64,000 nucleotides of DNA from Kluyvera intermedia (GCF_021440345.1 NZ_JAKCNS010000044.1:33795-97794); one strand, 5' to 3'. Counted from the stretch's first letter, positions 10,385 through 20,995 are shown. A program made the numbers and translations. The notes: generated by a model not told the origin, from the letters alone.

Positions 10385-11635
10385 TTAGCGCAAGCGTTTA
10401 TGCAGCAGCAGGCCGGTGAGCAGGGCGCCAACCAACAGTAAAGCGATAAACCCGCCTACACCGTTCCAGCCGTATTGATGCCAGAATACACCGCCCAGCG
10501 TCCCGGCAATGCTGGAACCAAGATAATAGCTGAACAAGTAAAGCGATGATGCCTGGCCTCTGGCGCGGCGCGCACGTGGGCCAATCCAACTGCTGGCAAC
10601 CGAGTGAGCGGCGAAGAAGCCGGCGGAGAAAAGCAGCATCCCCGGGAAGATAACCCACAGCGGTGAAAATAGGGTTAACAGCAGACCCAGCAACATGATG
10701 CCGGTAAAGAAGATCATCACCGGCCCGCGACCATAGCGAGTGGTCATCATCCCGGCTTTCGGTGAGCTCCACGTCCCGGTCAGATAAGCGACAGAGAGCA
10801 GGCCAACGACGGCTTGATTCAGCGACCACGGTGAGAGCATCAAACGATAGCCAATGTAGTTAAACAGCGTCACAAAGGCGCCCATTAACAAAAAACCTTC
10901 AACAAACAGCAGCGGAAGACCACGATCGCGCCAATGCAGGCGGAAGTTAATCAGTAGAGATTTTGGCTTCAGCGAGCTGGGGCGAAAATGACGGGACTCC
11001 GGCAATATGCGCCAGAACATAATGGCCGCGCCTAACGCAAAGGCGCTGATGACCGCCAGGGCCACGCGCCAGCCAAAGAAGTCGGTAAAGACCCCGGTAA
11101 GCAAACGCCCGCTCATGCCGCCGATGGAGTTCCCGCTGATGTACAGCCCCATCGAGAAAGCAACAAAACTGGGATGGATCTCCTCGCTGAGGTAAGTCAT
11201 GCCGACGGCGGCCACCCCGCTAAGCGAGAGGCCAATCAGCGCGCGCATAATCAAAATCCCGTGCCAGCTGGTCATCATGGTTGAGAGCAGCGAGCAGCAC
11301 GATGCCAGCACTAAAGCGGTGACCATCACCTGCTTGCGGCCAATGGCGTCGGACAACGGGCCGGTGAACAGCAACCCGACCGCCAGCATGGCGGTCGAAA
11401 TCGACAGCGAAATACTACTTTGCGCCGGAGAGACGCTAAATTCGTGAGAGAGCACCGGCAGAATCGGCTGAACGCAGTACAGCAGGGCAAAGGTTGCCAG
11501 CCCGGCGGAAAACAGCGCGAGAGTGACGCGGATAAACGGCGGCGTACCGCGACGGATAAAGGTGTTGGATGGAGAAGGGGCATCATCGCGGACATCAATA
11601 ACGGGTGTATGGTCTGCGGTCGTTGTGCGGCTCAC
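10385..11635 (-). CDS. ynfM: MFS transporter YnfM
   Basis: 416-residue inner-membrane protein with 12 helices, very similar over its full length to E. coli YnfM, an MFS drug-efflux-like transporter (arabinose/acridine type). The GPLSDAIGRKQV motif A loop follows helix 2. It is divergent from the LysR gene ynfL (116-base gap), which is the likely regulator. Confidence 0.93.
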   Translation of the reverse strand: MSRTTTADHTPVIDVRDDAPSPSNTFIRRGTPPFIRVTLALFSAGLATFALLYCVQPILPVLSHEFSVSPAQSSISLSISTAMLAVGLLFTGPLSDAIGRKQVMVTALVLASCCSLLSTMMTSWHGILIMRALIGLSLSGVAAVGMTYLSEEIHPSFVAFSMGLYISGNSIGGMSGRLLTGVFTDFFGWRVALAVISAFALGAAIMFWRILPESRHFRPSSLKPKSLLINFRLHWRDRGLPLLFVEGFLLMGAFVTLFNYIGYRLMLSPWSLNQAVVGLLSVAYLTGTWSSPKAGMMTTRYGRGPVMIFFTGIMLLGLLLTLFSPLWVIFPGMLLFSAGFFAAHSVASSWIGPRARRARGQASSLYLFSYYLGSSIAGTLGGVFWHQYGWNGVGGFIALLLVGALLTGLLLHKRLR

Positions 11636-11751
11636 GGGAAAATCCTTGCTTAAAAACGAGATGTAATAACGACATAGGTCACATAATTAGAGTAGGAAAT
11701 CGTAAATATTCTGTCTAATATATTAATAATCTCAATTAAGACTTTTAAAGT

Positions 11752-12669
11752 ATGAATATCGAGTTGCGTCATCTGCGCTATTTTGTCGCCGTTGCTGAGG
11801 AGCTGCATTTTGGTCGCGCCGCTGCGCGCTTAAACATCTCGCAGCCGCCGCTAAGCCAGCAGATTCAGATCCTCGAACAGCAAGTGGGCGCCCGTCTTTT
11901 TGCCCGCACTAACCGCAGCGTGAGCCTGACGGAAGCGGGGCGGCAGTTTCTTGCCGACAGTCGTCAGATTTTGCTGCAGGTCAACGAGGCCGCCGCGCGG
12001 GCAAGCCGTTTGCACCATGGCGAAACGGGTGAATTACGCATCGGCTTTACGTCGTCTGCGCCGTTTATTAAGGCTGTTTCCGATACTTTATCGACCTTCC
12101 GCCAGCGCTACCCTGACGTACATATCCAGACCCGCGAGACCAATACCCGCGAACAAATCTCGCCGCTGACCGAAGGCGGTCTGGAGCTGGGATTGATGCG
12201 TAACACACAGTTGCCCGACACGCTCGACTGGCAGGTGATCTTGCGCGAACCGCTGCTGGCGATGATCCATCGCGATCATCCGCTGGCCAGTCAGGAATCG
12301 GTGAGCTTGGTTGAACTGGGCCAGCAGCCGTTCGTCTTCTTTGACCCGCACGTGGGAACCGGGTTGTATGACGATATTCTTGGCCTGATGCGACGCTATG
12401 GGGTGACGCCAACCATTACTCAGGAAGTGGGGGAGGCTATGACGATTATTGGCCTGGTGGCGTCGGGGCTGGGCGTCTCGATTTTGCCCGCTTCATTTCG
12501 CCGCGTGCAGCTGCAGGAAATGCGCTGGGTTCCGATTGCGCAAGAGGATGCGGTATCGGAAATGTGGCTGGTTTGGTCAAAACATCATGAACTCAGCCAG
12601 GCGGCCGAGCGTTTTAAGCAGCATCTGTTAACGGCGGCAAAGGTGAGCGTTTCTACGCCAAAAGTGTGA
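11752..12669 (+). CDS. ynfL: LysR-type regulator YnfL
   Basis: 305 residues. An N-terminal winged helix-turn-helix (about 1-60, HFGRAAARLNISQPPLSQQI) is followed by a substrate-binding domain (about 90-295). Matches E. coli YnfL. LysR regulators commonly control the divergent neighbour, here ynfM. The start is the first ATG (MNIELRHLRYF), which matches the family. Confidence 0.93.
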   Translation: MNIELRHLRYFVAVAEELHFGRAAARLNISQPPLSQQIQILEQQVGARLFARTNRSVSLTEAGRQFLADSRQILLQVNEAAARASRLHHGETGELRIGFTSSAPFIKAVSDTLSTFRQRYPDVHIQTRETNTREQISPLTEGGLELGLMRNTQLPDTLDWQVILREPLLAMIHRDHPLASQESVSLVELGQQPFVFFDPHVGTGLYDDILGLMRRYGVTPTITQEVGEAMTIIGLVASGLGVSILPASFRRVQLQEMRWVPIAQEDAVSEMWLVWSKHHELSQAAERFKQHLLTAAKVSVSTPKV

Positions 12670-12779
12670 AAAAATGTGCAGTAAATCACAAGGCTAAGTA
12701 AAAATTTGACGCAGGCCATTGAAGTACTTCACCATAGTCCAAAGTTTATTTCGAAGCGCGAAAATAAGGGAGTTTTACG

Positions 12780-13997
12780 GTGGTAGCGGACAGTCAGCCA
12801 GGCCATATCGATCAAATTAAGCAGACCAATGCGGGGGCGGTTTATCGTCTCATTGATCAGCTCGGCCCGGTATCCCGTATCGATCTCTCACGACTCGCGC
12901 AGCTGGCTCCGGCCAGTATCACCAAAATTGTCCGTGAACTGCTGGAAGCGCACCTGGTTCAGGAGACGGAAATTCAGGAAGTGGGCAGCCGTGGTCGTCC
13001 TGCGGTTGGGTTAATGGTGGAAACCGAAGCCTGGCACTATCTTTCCGTTCGTATTGGACGGGGTGATATTCATCTTTCGCTGCGCGATCTGAGCAGTAAG
13101 CTGGTGGTTGAAGAGCAGCTTGAGCTGGCGCTTGAGCATGAAGTGCCTTTTTTAAGCCGCGTCCTTGCCCATATCGACCAGTTTTTCATTCGTCACCAGA
13201 ATCTCCTGGAGCGTTTAACGGCGATTGCCATTACGCTTCCCGGTATCATTGATACTGAAAACGGCATCATTCACCGTATGCCGTTTTACGAAGTGACCGA
13301 CGTGCCGCTGGGGGCAACCCTGGAAGCGCATACTGGCGTTCCGGTTTATCTCCAGCATGATATTAGCGCCTGGACGATGGCCGAGGCGCTGTTCGGGGCA
13401 TCTCGCGGGGCCAGGGATGTCATCCAGGTGGTGATTGACCATAACGTTGGCGCCGGGGTGATTACCGACGGGCGTTTGCTACACGCGGGCAGCAGCAGCC
13501 TGGTGGAGATTGGTCATACTCAGGTCGATCCATATGGAAAGCGCTGCTACTGCGGGAATCATGGCTGCCTGGAAACCATTGCCAGCGTGCAAAGCGTGCT
13601 GGAGTTGACGCAGGTGCGCATGCAACAATCGATGAGCTCAATGCTGCATCAAAAGCCGCTGACCGTTGATTGGCTATGCCAGGCGGCCGTACAGGGCGAC
13701 CTGCTTGCCAAAGACATTATCGGCAGTATCGGGACCAACGTTGGGCGCATTCTTGCCATCATGGTGAATCTGTTTAACCCGCAAAAGATTCTTATCGGTT
13801 CCCCGTTCAATCAGGCTTCTGACATTCTCTTCCCGGCCATCAGCGACTGTATTCATCAACAGTCCCTCCCGGCATACAGTAAACATATTTCCGTCGAGCA
13901 GACGCAATTCTCTAATCGTGGCACGATGGCCGGCGCCGCACTGGTCAAAGATGCGCTCTATAACGGAACATTGCTGATTAGATTGTTACAGGGTTAA
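12780..13997 (+). CDS. mlc: glucose-responsive repressor Mlc (ROK family)
   Basis: 405 residues starting with GTG, GGGAG 10 bases upstream. An N-terminal winged helix-turn-helix (about 15-70) precedes a ROK fold with DHNVGAGVITDG and the zinc cluster CYCGNHGCLE (near 257-266). Mlc represses ptsG, manXYZ, malT and ptsHI and is sequestered at the membrane by unphosphorylated EIICB-Glc. Sequence and gene order (ynfL-mlc-bioD2) match E. coli. Confidence 0.97.
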   Translation: MVADSQPGHIDQIKQTNAGAVYRLIDQLGPVSRIDLSRLAQLAPASITKIVRELLEAHLVQETEIQEVGSRGRPAVGLMVETEAWHYLSVRIGRGDIHLSLRDLSSKLVVEEQLELALEHEVPFLSRVLAHIDQFFIRHQNLLERLTAIAITLPGIIDTENGIIHRMPFYEVTDVPLGATLEAHTGVPVYLQHDISAWTMAEALFGASRGARDVIQVVIDHNVGAGVITDGRLLHAGSSSLVEIGHTQVDPYGKRCYCGNHGCLETIASVQSVLELTQVRMQQSMSSMLHQKPLTVDWLCQAAVQGDLLAKDIIGSIGTNVGRILAIMVNLFNPQKILIGSPFNQASDILFPAISDCIHQQSLPAYSKHISVEQTQFSNRGTMAGAALVKDALYNGTLLIRLLQG

Positions 13998-14000
13998 CAT

Positions 14001-14023
14001 TTTTTTGCGGTTTTGCAAAAAAT
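14001..14023 (+). terminator. possible weak terminator after mlc
   Basis: TTTTTTTGCGGTTTTGCAAAAAA can fold into a short A/T-rich hairpin 4 bases past the mlc stop. The stem is weak, so confidence is low. Confidence 0.35.
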
Positions 14024-14127
14024 TGCGCTAACTCAATCCACCTGACATGTGCATCACGTAAACTTTCACCCGGTTGAATTATTCATTGCCTTGATTTATA
14101 CAGGCGTCGCTGTGGGGTTAGTTAGTC

Positions 14128-14823
14128 ATGCTTAATCGTTTCTTTATTACTGGGACTGATACTTCTGTCGGTAAGACGGTGGTTTCTCGTGCGCTATTAC
14201 AGGCGCTCGCCGCCAGCGGGAAACGGGTAGCGGGATACAAGCCGGTGGCAAAAGGCAGCAAAGAGACCGCCGATGGCCTGCGCAACAAAGATGCGCTGGT
14301 GCTGCAAAGCGTCTCATCGCTGGCGCTGCCTTACGAGGCCATTAATCCTATTGCGTTGAGCGAAGAAGAGAGCAGCGTAGCGCACAGTTGCCCTATCAAC
14401 TACAGCCTGTTGTCCGATGGGCTGGCTAATCTGAGCAAGCAGGTTGATAACGTGGTGGTCGAAGGCACGGGCGGTTGGCGTAGCCTGATGAACGACCTGC
14501 GTCCGCTCTCCGAGTGGGTGGTGCAGGAACAACTGCCGGTGCTGTTGGTGGTGGGGATTCAGGAAGGGTGCATCAACCATGCGCTGTTGACCGCGCAGGC
14601 TATTGCCAACGATGGTTTGCCGTTGATTGGCTGGGTGGCGAATCGTATCAATCCAGGTCTGTCGCACTACGCGGAAATTATCGACGTGCTGAGTAAGAAA
14701 CTCCCGGCACCGTTGATTGGCGAACTGCCGTATCTGCCGCGTCCGGAACAACGCGAGCTGAGCCACTACGTTGATTTAACGATGCTCAGCAACATGCTGA
14801 CGGTAGATAGAATCCTGGCGTAG
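14128..14823 (+). CDS. bioD2: dethiobiotin synthetase paralogue BioD2 (YnfK)
   Basis: 231-residue cytoplasmic ATP-dependent enzyme of the BioD family. It carries the P-loop GTDTSVGKT (8-16) and [11 protein letters not shown] near 110. BioD makes dethiobiotin from diaminopelargonate and CO2; the role of the second copy YnfK in E. coli is not well defined. It follows mlc and overlaps the end of clcB by 48 bases on the opposite strand. Confidence 0.94.
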   Translation: MLNRFFITGTDTSVGKTVVSRALLQALAASGKRVAGYKPVAKGSKETADGLRNKDALVLQSVSSLALPYEAINPIALSEEESSVAHSCPINYSLLSDGLANLSKQVDNVVVEGTGGWRSLMNDLRPLSEWVVQEQLPVLLVVGIQEGCINHALLTAQAIANDGLPLIGWVANRINPGLSHYAEIIDVLSKKLPAPLIGELPYLPRPEQRELSHYVDLTMLSNMLTVDRILA

Positions 14824-16071
14824 GGTGCGGGACAGCACTGAAGCAATCACGCAGGCAATCAGCAAACCGGGCAGCAGCGTATACTGCCCGGTCATTTCAC
14901 AAATCATCAGCGTCGACATAATCGGTGCGTGGGTGGTGGCCGCCAGCAGGGTGGCCATTCCGGTGATCCCCAGCAGAATCGTCGTTGTCTGATCCCCCGG
15001 GAATGCAAAACCCCACGCATTGGCGAACAAAATCCCGACGGCCAGCCCGATAAACAGCGTTGGGGTAAAGACCCCGCCGGGTGCACCTGAGCCACTGCTG
15101 GCGAGAATGGCCAACAGTTTGCACACAAATATCCCGGCAATCACGGTGAAAACCGGCGGTGCGAGCAAAAAGCCTTGCACTACGCTATAGCCGTTACCCC
15201 AAACCGCTGGCGTCAACAGCGATAGCAAACCAACCAATAATCCGCCAAGCGCCAGTTGCCAGGGCGGGGACAGTTTGAGCCACAGAAAGCCGCGATGGCT
15301 GACGTCCATCAGCCACATCAGCACTGGCCCGCCGGCGCCGCAGACCAGCCCAGCAGCGAGCATCAGCACGTAGTGGCTGGCGGTCAGCGTGGGTAATGGT
15401 GCAACGCGATACAGCAGTTCTGCGCCACCGTTCATCATTTGCGTCGTTAGCAGGGCGACAACCGCCGAAACCACTACCGGCCCGAGCGAGGCGAGCATCA
15501 GCGTGCCGAACAGTATCTCGGCAATAAACAGGCTCCCGGCCAGCGGCGCATGATAGGCGCTGGCCATCCCCGCGGCGGCTCCGCAGGCAATCCACAGTTT
15601 CCACTCATCTTTTGGCGTAAAACGCTGAGCAAAAAATGAGGCCGCCAGTGCTGCCAGCAGGATCATCGCACCTTCACGGCCAATGGCGCTGCCGCTGGCC
15701 ACGACCAGTAGCGAAGCGGTGGATTTTACCAGGCTGGAGCCGGTGTCGAACTTTCCTTCATCACTTTCCAGAGCTTCCATGTAATCGGTGGGCGCATGTG
15801 GGCGCTGGCGCGTGTAGCGCTGCCAGCACCACAATAACGTGCCGGCGGCAAGCCCGCCGAGAGCCGGAGTCATCAACCGCCGCCACCACACCAGGCCCTC
15901 AGCCGCGTTGACCAGACTGCCGCTGTCGTTGCTTAACAACAACCATTCGAGAAAGTACATGGCGTGACGGAACAGGGCGACGGCTAGCGCCGCCAGAACG
16001 CCGACGACGGTAGCGATTAACAGGCGACGAAGCATCGCCTTGATATCGGGATAGTGATGAAGGCGCTGCAT
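14776..16071 (-). CDS. clcB: voltage-gated chloride channel/antiporter ClcB
   Basis: 431 residues with many membrane helices. CLC-family motifs [10 protein letters not shown] (second signature) and [14 protein letters not shown] (third) are visible. Close to E. coli ClcB, which with ClcA supports extreme acid resistance. It begins 5 bases after the dmsD stop, so it probably belongs to the reductase operon. An internal ATG 12 codons in ([12 protein letters not shown]) is an alternative start. Confidence 0.93.
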   Translation of the reverse strand: MQRLHHYPDIKAMLRRLLIATVVGVLAALAVALFRHAMYFLEWLLLSNDSGSLVNAAEGLVWWRRLMTPALGGLAAGTLLWCWQRYTRQRPHAPTDYMEALESDEGKFDTGSSLVKSTASLLVVASGSAIGREGAMILLAALAASFFAQRFTPKDEWKLWIACGAAAGMASAYHAPLAGSLFIAEILFGTLMLASLGPVVVSAVVALLTTQMMNGGAELLYRVAPLPTLTASHYVLMLAAGLVCGAGGPVLMWLMDVSHRGFLWLKLSPPWQLALGGLLVGLLSLLTPAVWGNGYSVVQGFLLAPPVFTVIAGIFVCKLLAILASSGSGAPGGVFTPTLFIGLAVGILFANAWGFAFPGDQTTTILLGITGMATLLAATTHAPIMSTLMICEMTGQYTLLPGLLIACVIASVLSRTLRQDSIYRQHVAEHR

Positions 16072-16076
16072 TGGAA

Positions 16077-16691
16077 TTAGCGATACAGCTTTTTATCTGC
16101 CACGGGGATCAGCAGAAGGGACTGCCAGTGCCCCAGCGTCTGCTGTGTGAGTTGCCCCAGCGCCGTATAGAACGGGTCCTCGGCTTTGTCGATAAATTCG
16201 CTGATAAAACGGTTGGCCCACGGTAACAGATGCCAGGCCAGCAGTTGCTCGCAGGCTTCATAGCGATCGTTTTCGACCAGCCAGGCGGCCAGCATCAGCA
16301 GCGTGCCGAAGTGGTCTTCCGGCTCATTTTGTTGCACATCAAAGGCAATCTGGTTGTCGCGCATCCACTGGCGCAGCGCCAGCGTGGATTCACCGAATAA
16401 TACGTTTTCGCGATCTAACCACACTGAACCCCACGGCGGTGAAGGTAATGCCGACGGGCCGATGAACAGCCGTTGCCAGGCTTCAGAACGCGACTCATTG
16501 CTTTTTGCCGTGAACCCGGCGGACAGCGTATCTAGGTGGTTGACGGGATAGGGCCACTGTGCGGCCCATTCGCCATCACTAAAAGCGGCAACCAGTGGCT
16601 CAGCAAGCGCACTATCCGGCGCAAAGTAAAACAGCGCCCCGAGAACGCGGGCGGAGAAAGCTAAAGCGTCGTGGTGCTGAACGTCATTCAT
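16077..16691 (-). CDS. dmsD: Tat proofreading chaperone DmsD
   Basis: 204-residue cytoplasmic chaperone of the TorD/DmsD family. It binds the twin-arginine leader of DmsA/YnfE/YnfF so that cofactor loading precedes export. Length and sequence fit E. coli DmsD (YnfI). It is fourth in the reductase operon. With the catalytic subunit gene interrupted by the element, its main local client is lost, though other Tat reductases may remain elsewhere. Confidence 0.94.
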   Translation of the reverse strand: MNDVQHHDALAFSARVLGALFYFAPDSALAEPLVAAFSDGEWAAQWPYPVNHLDTLSAGFTAKSNESRSEAWQRLFIGPSALPSPPWGSVWLDRENVLFGESTLALRQWMRDNQIAFDVQQNEPEDHFGTLLMLAAWLVENDRYEACEQLLAWHLLPWANRFISEFIDKAEDPFYTALGQLTQQTLGHWQSLLLIPVADKKLYR

Positions 16692-16738
16692 TACTGCATT
16701 TCCTTAAATGCGTGCGGGACGTATCCCGCACCGATAAA

Positions 16739-17596
16739 TTACCCGGCAATCGCCATACCGACGGTCATGTGCAGGCCGTAAAACAGCCCACGGCCGATAA
16801 ATTCCCCTGCTAGCACCAGCAGCAAACCTATGGCTAAGCCGATAGCGTGCGACGGAACGCGACGCAGAAGTGGGCAAAGCCAGCAGCCTAAACCTGCGAG
16901 CAGCAGTACAAAGCGCCATACCTGCAGGCGGCCCCAGTCGGGCAGCAGCGCGTTGGCTTGCTGTACCGAACTGTGAATAAAGCCGAGTTCAGATGTCTGC
17001 ATCACCACCACCGCAAGGCTTGCCAGTAAAGCCAGCACGCTGAGTGAGGCAAAGAATTTACCGTTAAACGGCACCTTCGCCAGCTTCAGCAGCAGGGCAG
17101 CGAACAGCGGCCCGGTGAGGACCACGGTTAAGAAGAACGACGCCGTGGTGTATCCATTATACCAGGTTGGCACCGTGTCTATCTGATAAACACGCGTCAT
17201 CGCCCAGACAAAGATCAGACCCAGCACCATGCTGATGACTAACCAGATCCGTCCGAGCGTGGCTGGCATTTTACCGATAACCGAAAGCAGCCACCAGAAC
17301 CCGCCTACCGCAAAGAATACCGAGCCACTGGCGATTTCATTACTCAGCGCCGATGAACCAATGCGATTCAGTGAGTTGAAGGCGCGTAAAGGGGAGCCAA
17401 GGTGCAGTACCGAGGCAAAAAAGGCAATCCCCATGATGACCCACAGGAAGAACATATTAAGGACAATCCGTCGCTCATCGGCCCGTTCATTACGTGCCGC
17501 CAGCCAACCCATTCCGGTGATAATTGTCGCACCCACGACGCACTGCCCCAGTACCGTAAACAGAACCAGCGGCCATTCATGCCATCCACTTCCCAT
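16739..17596 (-). CDS. ynfH: DMSO reductase membrane anchor subunit YnfH
   Basis: 285-residue DmsC-family membrane anchor with eight predicted helices. It oxidises menaquinol and passes electrons to the Fe-S subunit YnfG. The start at 17596 (MGSGWHEWPLVLFTVLGQ) is supported by GGAGG 7 bases upstream and by the known DmsC N-terminus. It begins 1 base past the ynfG stop. A 16-base hairpin with stem GTGCGGGA/TCCCGCAC lies in the 47-base gap before dmsD and may lower downstream expression. Confidence 0.93.
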   Translation of the reverse strand: MGSGWHEWPLVLFTVLGQCVVGATIITGMGWLAARNERADERRIVLNMFFLWVIMGIAFFASVLHLGSPLRAFNSLNRIGSSALSNEIASGSVFFAVGGFWWLLSVIGKMPATLGRIWLVISMVLGLIFVWAMTRVYQIDTVPTWYNGYTTASFFLTVVLTGPLFAALLLKLAKVPFNGKFFASLSVLALLASLAVVVMQTSELGFIHSSVQQANALLPDWGRLQVWRFVLLLAGLGCWLCPLLRRVPSHAIGLAIGLLLVLAGEFIGRGLFYGLHMTVGMAIAG

Positions 17597-17597
17597 C

Positions 17598-18215
17598 TCA
17601 CACCTCCTTCGGGTTGGCCAGATAGCCGGTTGTGTCACCGCACGGACGTGCGTTGGCGTTGGGTTTAATCACGATACTCGGTTTGGTGAAGTGCGCGGAC
17701 GGCAGCGGTGCCACCGCGGCCAACTGGCCGTATTTCTGACGCAGCTCTTCAATCGGGCCAAAGTCCAGCGCGCGCAGCGGGCAGGATTCGACGCAGATCG
17801 GTTTCTTGCCGTCGGCTACGCGCTCGTGGCAGCCGTCGCACTTGGTCATGTGACCTTTCGCCGCGTTGTATTGCGGTGCGCCGTACGGGCAGGCCATGTG
17901 GCAGTAGCGACAGCCGATGCAGACATCTTCGTCCACCACCACGAAACCGTCTTCGCGCTTGTGCATCGCGCCGCTCGGGCAGACCTTGGTACAGGCCGGG
18001 TCTTCGCAGTGGTTGCAGGCAATCGACAGGTAGTAGGCAAAGACGTTCTGGTTCCAGACGCCGTTGTCTTCTTGCCAGTCGCCGCCCGCGTACTCGTAGA
18101 TGCGGCGGAAGCTGACGTCCGGAGTTAAGTTCTTGTAATCTTTACAGGCCAGCTCACAGGTTTTACAACCGGTGCAGCGGGCGGAGTCGATGAAAAATCC
18201 GTATTGCGTACTCAT
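17598..18215 (-). CDS. ynfG: DMSO reductase iron-sulfur subunit YnfG
   Basis: 205-residue DmsB-type ferredoxin-like subunit with four cysteine clusters: CTGCKTCELAC (near 14-24), CNHCEDPACTKVC, CIGCRYCHMAC and CDGCHERVADGKKPICVESC. These bind four [4Fe-4S] centres that carry electrons from the membrane anchor to the molybdenum subunit. It starts 10 bases after the interrupted catalytic gene. Confidence 0.96.
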   Translation of the reverse strand: MSTQYGFFIDSARCTGCKTCELACKDYKNLTPDVSFRRIYEYAGGDWQEDNGVWNQNVFAYYLSIACNHCEDPACTKVCPSGAMHKREDGFVVVDEDVCIGCRYCHMACPYGAPQYNAAKGHMTKCDGCHERVADGKKPICVESCPLRALDFGPIEELRQKYGQLAAVAPLPSAHFTKPSIVIKPNANARPCGDTTGYLANPKEV

Positions 18216-18225
18216 GGGTTAGTCC

Positions 18226-19254
18226 TTATACCTTCGCAATCTGAACCAGGTTAGTGTGCTGCGGGTTGCCCTTAGCCAGCGGTGACGGGCGGTGGGTGGT
18301 CAGCGTGTTGATACATGAACCGTGGTCAATTCTGTCACCATCCATCTGTGCATCGTGCCACGCCCCCTGGCCCATGGCGGAGACGCCCGGCATAATGCGC
18401 GGCGTTACCTTCGCGGCAATGCGCACTTCACCACGACCGTTGAACACTCGGACCATATCGCCGTTCTCAATCCCGCGCTTCTTCGCATCTATTGGATTCA
18501 GCCACACTTCCTGACGGCAGGCCGCCTGTAGTACATCAACGTTACCGTAGCTGGAGTGGGTGCGTGCTTTATAGTGGAAGCCGAACAGTTGCAGCGGGAA
18601 TTTATCGCGCAGCGGATCGTCCCAACCTTCGAAAGTCGAGGCGTAAACCGGCAGAGGACTGATGGTTTCATCTTTCTCAAGCTGCCATTTGGCGGCAATG
18701 TCTGCGAGCCGGGCAGAATAAATTTCAATTTTGCCAGACGGAGTTTTTAATGGATTGGCCTCGGGATCGTTGCGGAAATCTTTATAGGCCACGAAGTGAC
18801 CGTTCGGATCTTTGCGCTTATAGATACCCATTTTCTTGAGATCGTCATAGCTTGGTAGATCCGCATCTTTAGCGCGCATTTTGGCGTAGAGGTACTGGAG
18901 CCACTGCTCCTGGGTGCGGCCTTCGGTAAACTTCTGATGAACATCATCCCCCAGACGTTTGGCAACTTCGCTTAAGATCCAGTAAATCGGTTTTCGTTCG
19001 AACTTCGCGCTGGTTACTGGCTGGATAAAGATCAAATAGCCCATGTTCCCGGCGTAGTCGTTCGGGATGATATCTTCCTGCTCGACGGTCATCAGGTCAG
19101 GCAACAGGATATCGGCGTATTTCGCCGACGCGGTCATGAAGTTTTCAATCACCACGATCATTTCGCATTTGCTCTCATCCTGCAAAATCTCATGGGTTTT
19201 GTTGATGTCAGAGTGCTGGTTGATGATGGTGTTGCCGGCGTAGTTCCAGAAGAA
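18226..19254 (-). pseudogene. ynfF: C-terminal part of split molybdopterin reductase gene (ynfE/ynfF)
   Basis: The last 342 residues of a DmsA-type selenate/DMSO reductase catalytic subunit, from FFWNYAGNTIINQHSDIN to the normal C-terminus. The frame runs on upstream to 19335 into the element, but from 19255 the sequence belongs to the element. The missing N-terminal 470 codons are intact at 25863-27272. The break is at the 15-bp core repeat encoding FFWNY. Removing 6,608 bp would restore an 812-codon gene. E. coli has ynfE and ynfF in tandem; only one copy is present here. Confidence 0.93.
19240..19254. repeat. attL core repeat
   Basis: GTAGTTCCAGAAGAA, identical to 25848-25862. On the minus strand it encodes FFWNY of the reductase in frame. 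The flanking bases differ on both sides (C/T before, C/T after), so 15 bp is the limit of identity. Confidence 0.88.
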
Positions 19255-19289
19255 CTCCATTGTCAGACGGATGGACGGACTTGAAGTAG

Positions 19290-19427
19290 TTGACTTAACG
19301 CTACTTAAGGTCTTGATATGACTGACATTAATCATGATAATACTGTATATCCATCCAGTTGTTTGCTAGGGTCTCCCTATCTGTATGGGCAAGGTTACAC
19401 CCCAAGTCCTGACACAAGGCTGACACA
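19290..19427. repeat. left integrase arm-type sites (candidate)
   Basis: Two words near attL recur near attR in direct orientation: TTGACTTAACGC at 19290-19301 (TTGACTCAACGC at 25788-25799), and GACACAAGGCTGACACA at 19411-19427 (exact 17-bp copy at 25764-25780). Next to the cores, GGACTTGAAG (19276-19285) is inverted as CTTCAAGTCC (25836-25845). Paired repeats on both sides of the cores are typical of integrase/excisionase binding sites. Confidence 0.6.
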
Positions 19428-20895
19428 AATCAAGGACCTTGCAGTGCCTCAGATAGTCCGCAGAGCTAACGGTCGGTATACTATCCGTCTACGGCTTAAA
19501 GGGGACACCAAGCCATTTCTTTCAGTATCGACCCGCAATACAGACAGGAGAGTCGCCGTCATGCGTCAGAAAGAGTTAGCCGCTACAGCTAAAGCATTCA
19601 TGTTGGATAAGCCGGAAGTCTCACTACGGGCTCTCACAGCCCACCTGAGGTCTATGGCTGAGCAGTTCCTGACAGACGCTAGTGATGATTATTGGAATGG
19701 GGTAGATGTTGCTACTCTGGTCGACGAGAAGTCGAACCTGAGGGAGCTAGCCGCAACGCAGGCGCTGAGTGTTGACCAGCAGAAGGGCATAAGGTTGGCG
19801 CTGGAAGTCCTGACCGCAGCGCAGCAGCGCGTAGACACTGGGGATACCTCCGGTCTGATTGATATTGTGATGAATAACCATACAGGTTACTCAACTATAG
19901 GTGACTCTACGGCAATTCTGAGTAACGAGCAGGGGGGCAGCCCAGAAGTATTCACGCAGGAGCGCCAACCTGAGGTCGCTATCTGTAGTTTTTCTGAGCT
20001 TGTGTCCTCACTGCTGGCTGAGAAGGTCCAGACCTTGAAGTCATCCAGCTACAAGGACCTGTCGTCCTCACTGAATACCGTCTCCCGGTTCCTTACTTCT
20101 GGCATGGACCTGATGTCCCGCTCTGAGTGGCTGGCAGTGAGGGACGCTATGCTGTCTGCTGAGGTGAGACCATCGACGATTAACAAGCTGCTGACCAAGG
20201 CGAAGATGTGTCTTGATTATGGTCTGATGAATGGGCAACTTGAGGGCCGCAATCCGATTGAGCGCATGAAGCTGACCAAGGATGTCGACTCGAAGCGTAG
20301 AGCATTCACTGACGAGGAGCTGGAGAGACTTCTTGTCCGGGTAGAGGCTGAGTATCAGTTCACACGACACACCGCTCACACGACCTCTGAGGCTCGCAGA
20401 TGGGCGACTTTGGTCTCTGTGGTCACGGGCGCTCGGTCTGCTGAGGTCTGCCACCTGACTAAACGTGACATTGTTACTATCGACGATATGGTTTGTATCG
20501 ACATTAATGAAGATGGGGACGGGAAGTCCGTAAAGAACAAGCATTCAGTCCGACTTGTACCGCTGACCAGTGGTGCCTATGGGTTCGACCTTGAGTCTTT
20601 CCAGCAGTGGGTAGACACTCAGCCTGATGATGGTCCTCTCTTCGGGATGACACCGAGCGCCTACTCTAGCTGGTTTAACTCAAGGGTCCTGACTGAGGCC
20701 CTGCCAGACGCTGATAACGTCTCACTTCATAGTCTGAGGCATTGGCTGGCGACCCGCATGAAAGAGCGTGGGGTCAATCTGGTTGACGCTCAGGGCATCT
20801 TAGGCCATAGCTCCCAGTCAATTACGTATGACCTGTACGGGAAAGGACATGCAGTAGGTCGGTTAGCTGCTGGTCTACGGACAGCGCTACTGTAG
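19318..20895 (+). CDS. int: tyrosine recombinase (integrase) of the element
   Basis: 525-residue phage-type integrase, long for the family because of an extended N-terminal region (about 1-220). A SAM-like core-binding domain spans about 225-320 and the catalytic domain about 325-520. The catalytic set is visible: R373 (TGARSAEVCHL), H471-x-x-R474 (HSLRHWLATRM), H497 (LGHSS) and the probable nucleophile Y507 (YGKGH). AAGG lies 7 bases before the ATG. It sits directly beside attL and would catalyse insertion into, and excision from, the reductase gene. An excisionase is not recognised. Confidence 0.92.
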   Translation: MTDINHDNTVYPSSCLLGSPYLYGQGYTPSPDTRLTQIKDLAVPQIVRRANGRYTIRLRLKGDTKPFLSVSTRNTDRRVAVMRQKELAATAKAFMLDKPEVSLRALTAHLRSMAEQFLTDASDDYWNGVDVATLVDEKSNLRELAATQALSVDQQKGIRLALEVLTAAQQRVDTGDTSGLIDIVMNNHTGYSTIGDSTAILSNEQGGSPEVFTQERQPEVAICSFSELVSSLLAEKVQTLKSSSYKDLSSSLNTVSRFLTSGMDLMSRSEWLAVRDAMLSAEVRPSTINKLLTKAKMCLDYGLMNGQLEGRNPIERMKLTKDVDSKRRAFTDEELERLLVRVEAEYQFTRHTAHTTSEARRWATLVSVVTGARSAEVCHLTKRDIVTIDDMVCIDINEDGDGKSVKNKHSVRLVPLTSGAYGFDLESFQQWVDTQPDDGPLFGMTPSAYSSWFNSRVLTEALPDADNVSLHSLRHWLATRMKERGVNLVDAQGILGHSSQSITYDLYGKGHAVGRLAAGLRTALL

Positions 20896-20995
20896 GCATT
20901 AAAAAGCTATTAAAGTCAGTGATATACAAGAGTGCCTCCCAATTGATGGGAGACAGAAAGTCAGACCTAATATGTGGCTTATGGATGAATCAACA

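Noticed and set aside
17229..18128. 299-residue plus-strand frame opposite ynfG/ynfH
   Set aside because: Shadow of the GC-rich Fe-S subunit gene; no start signals and no recognisable family.
18226..19335. A separate 369-residue reductase gene starting at 19335
   Set aside because: The first 27 codons are element sequence; similarity to DmsA-type enzymes begins at the core repeat. It is the 3' part of a split gene.
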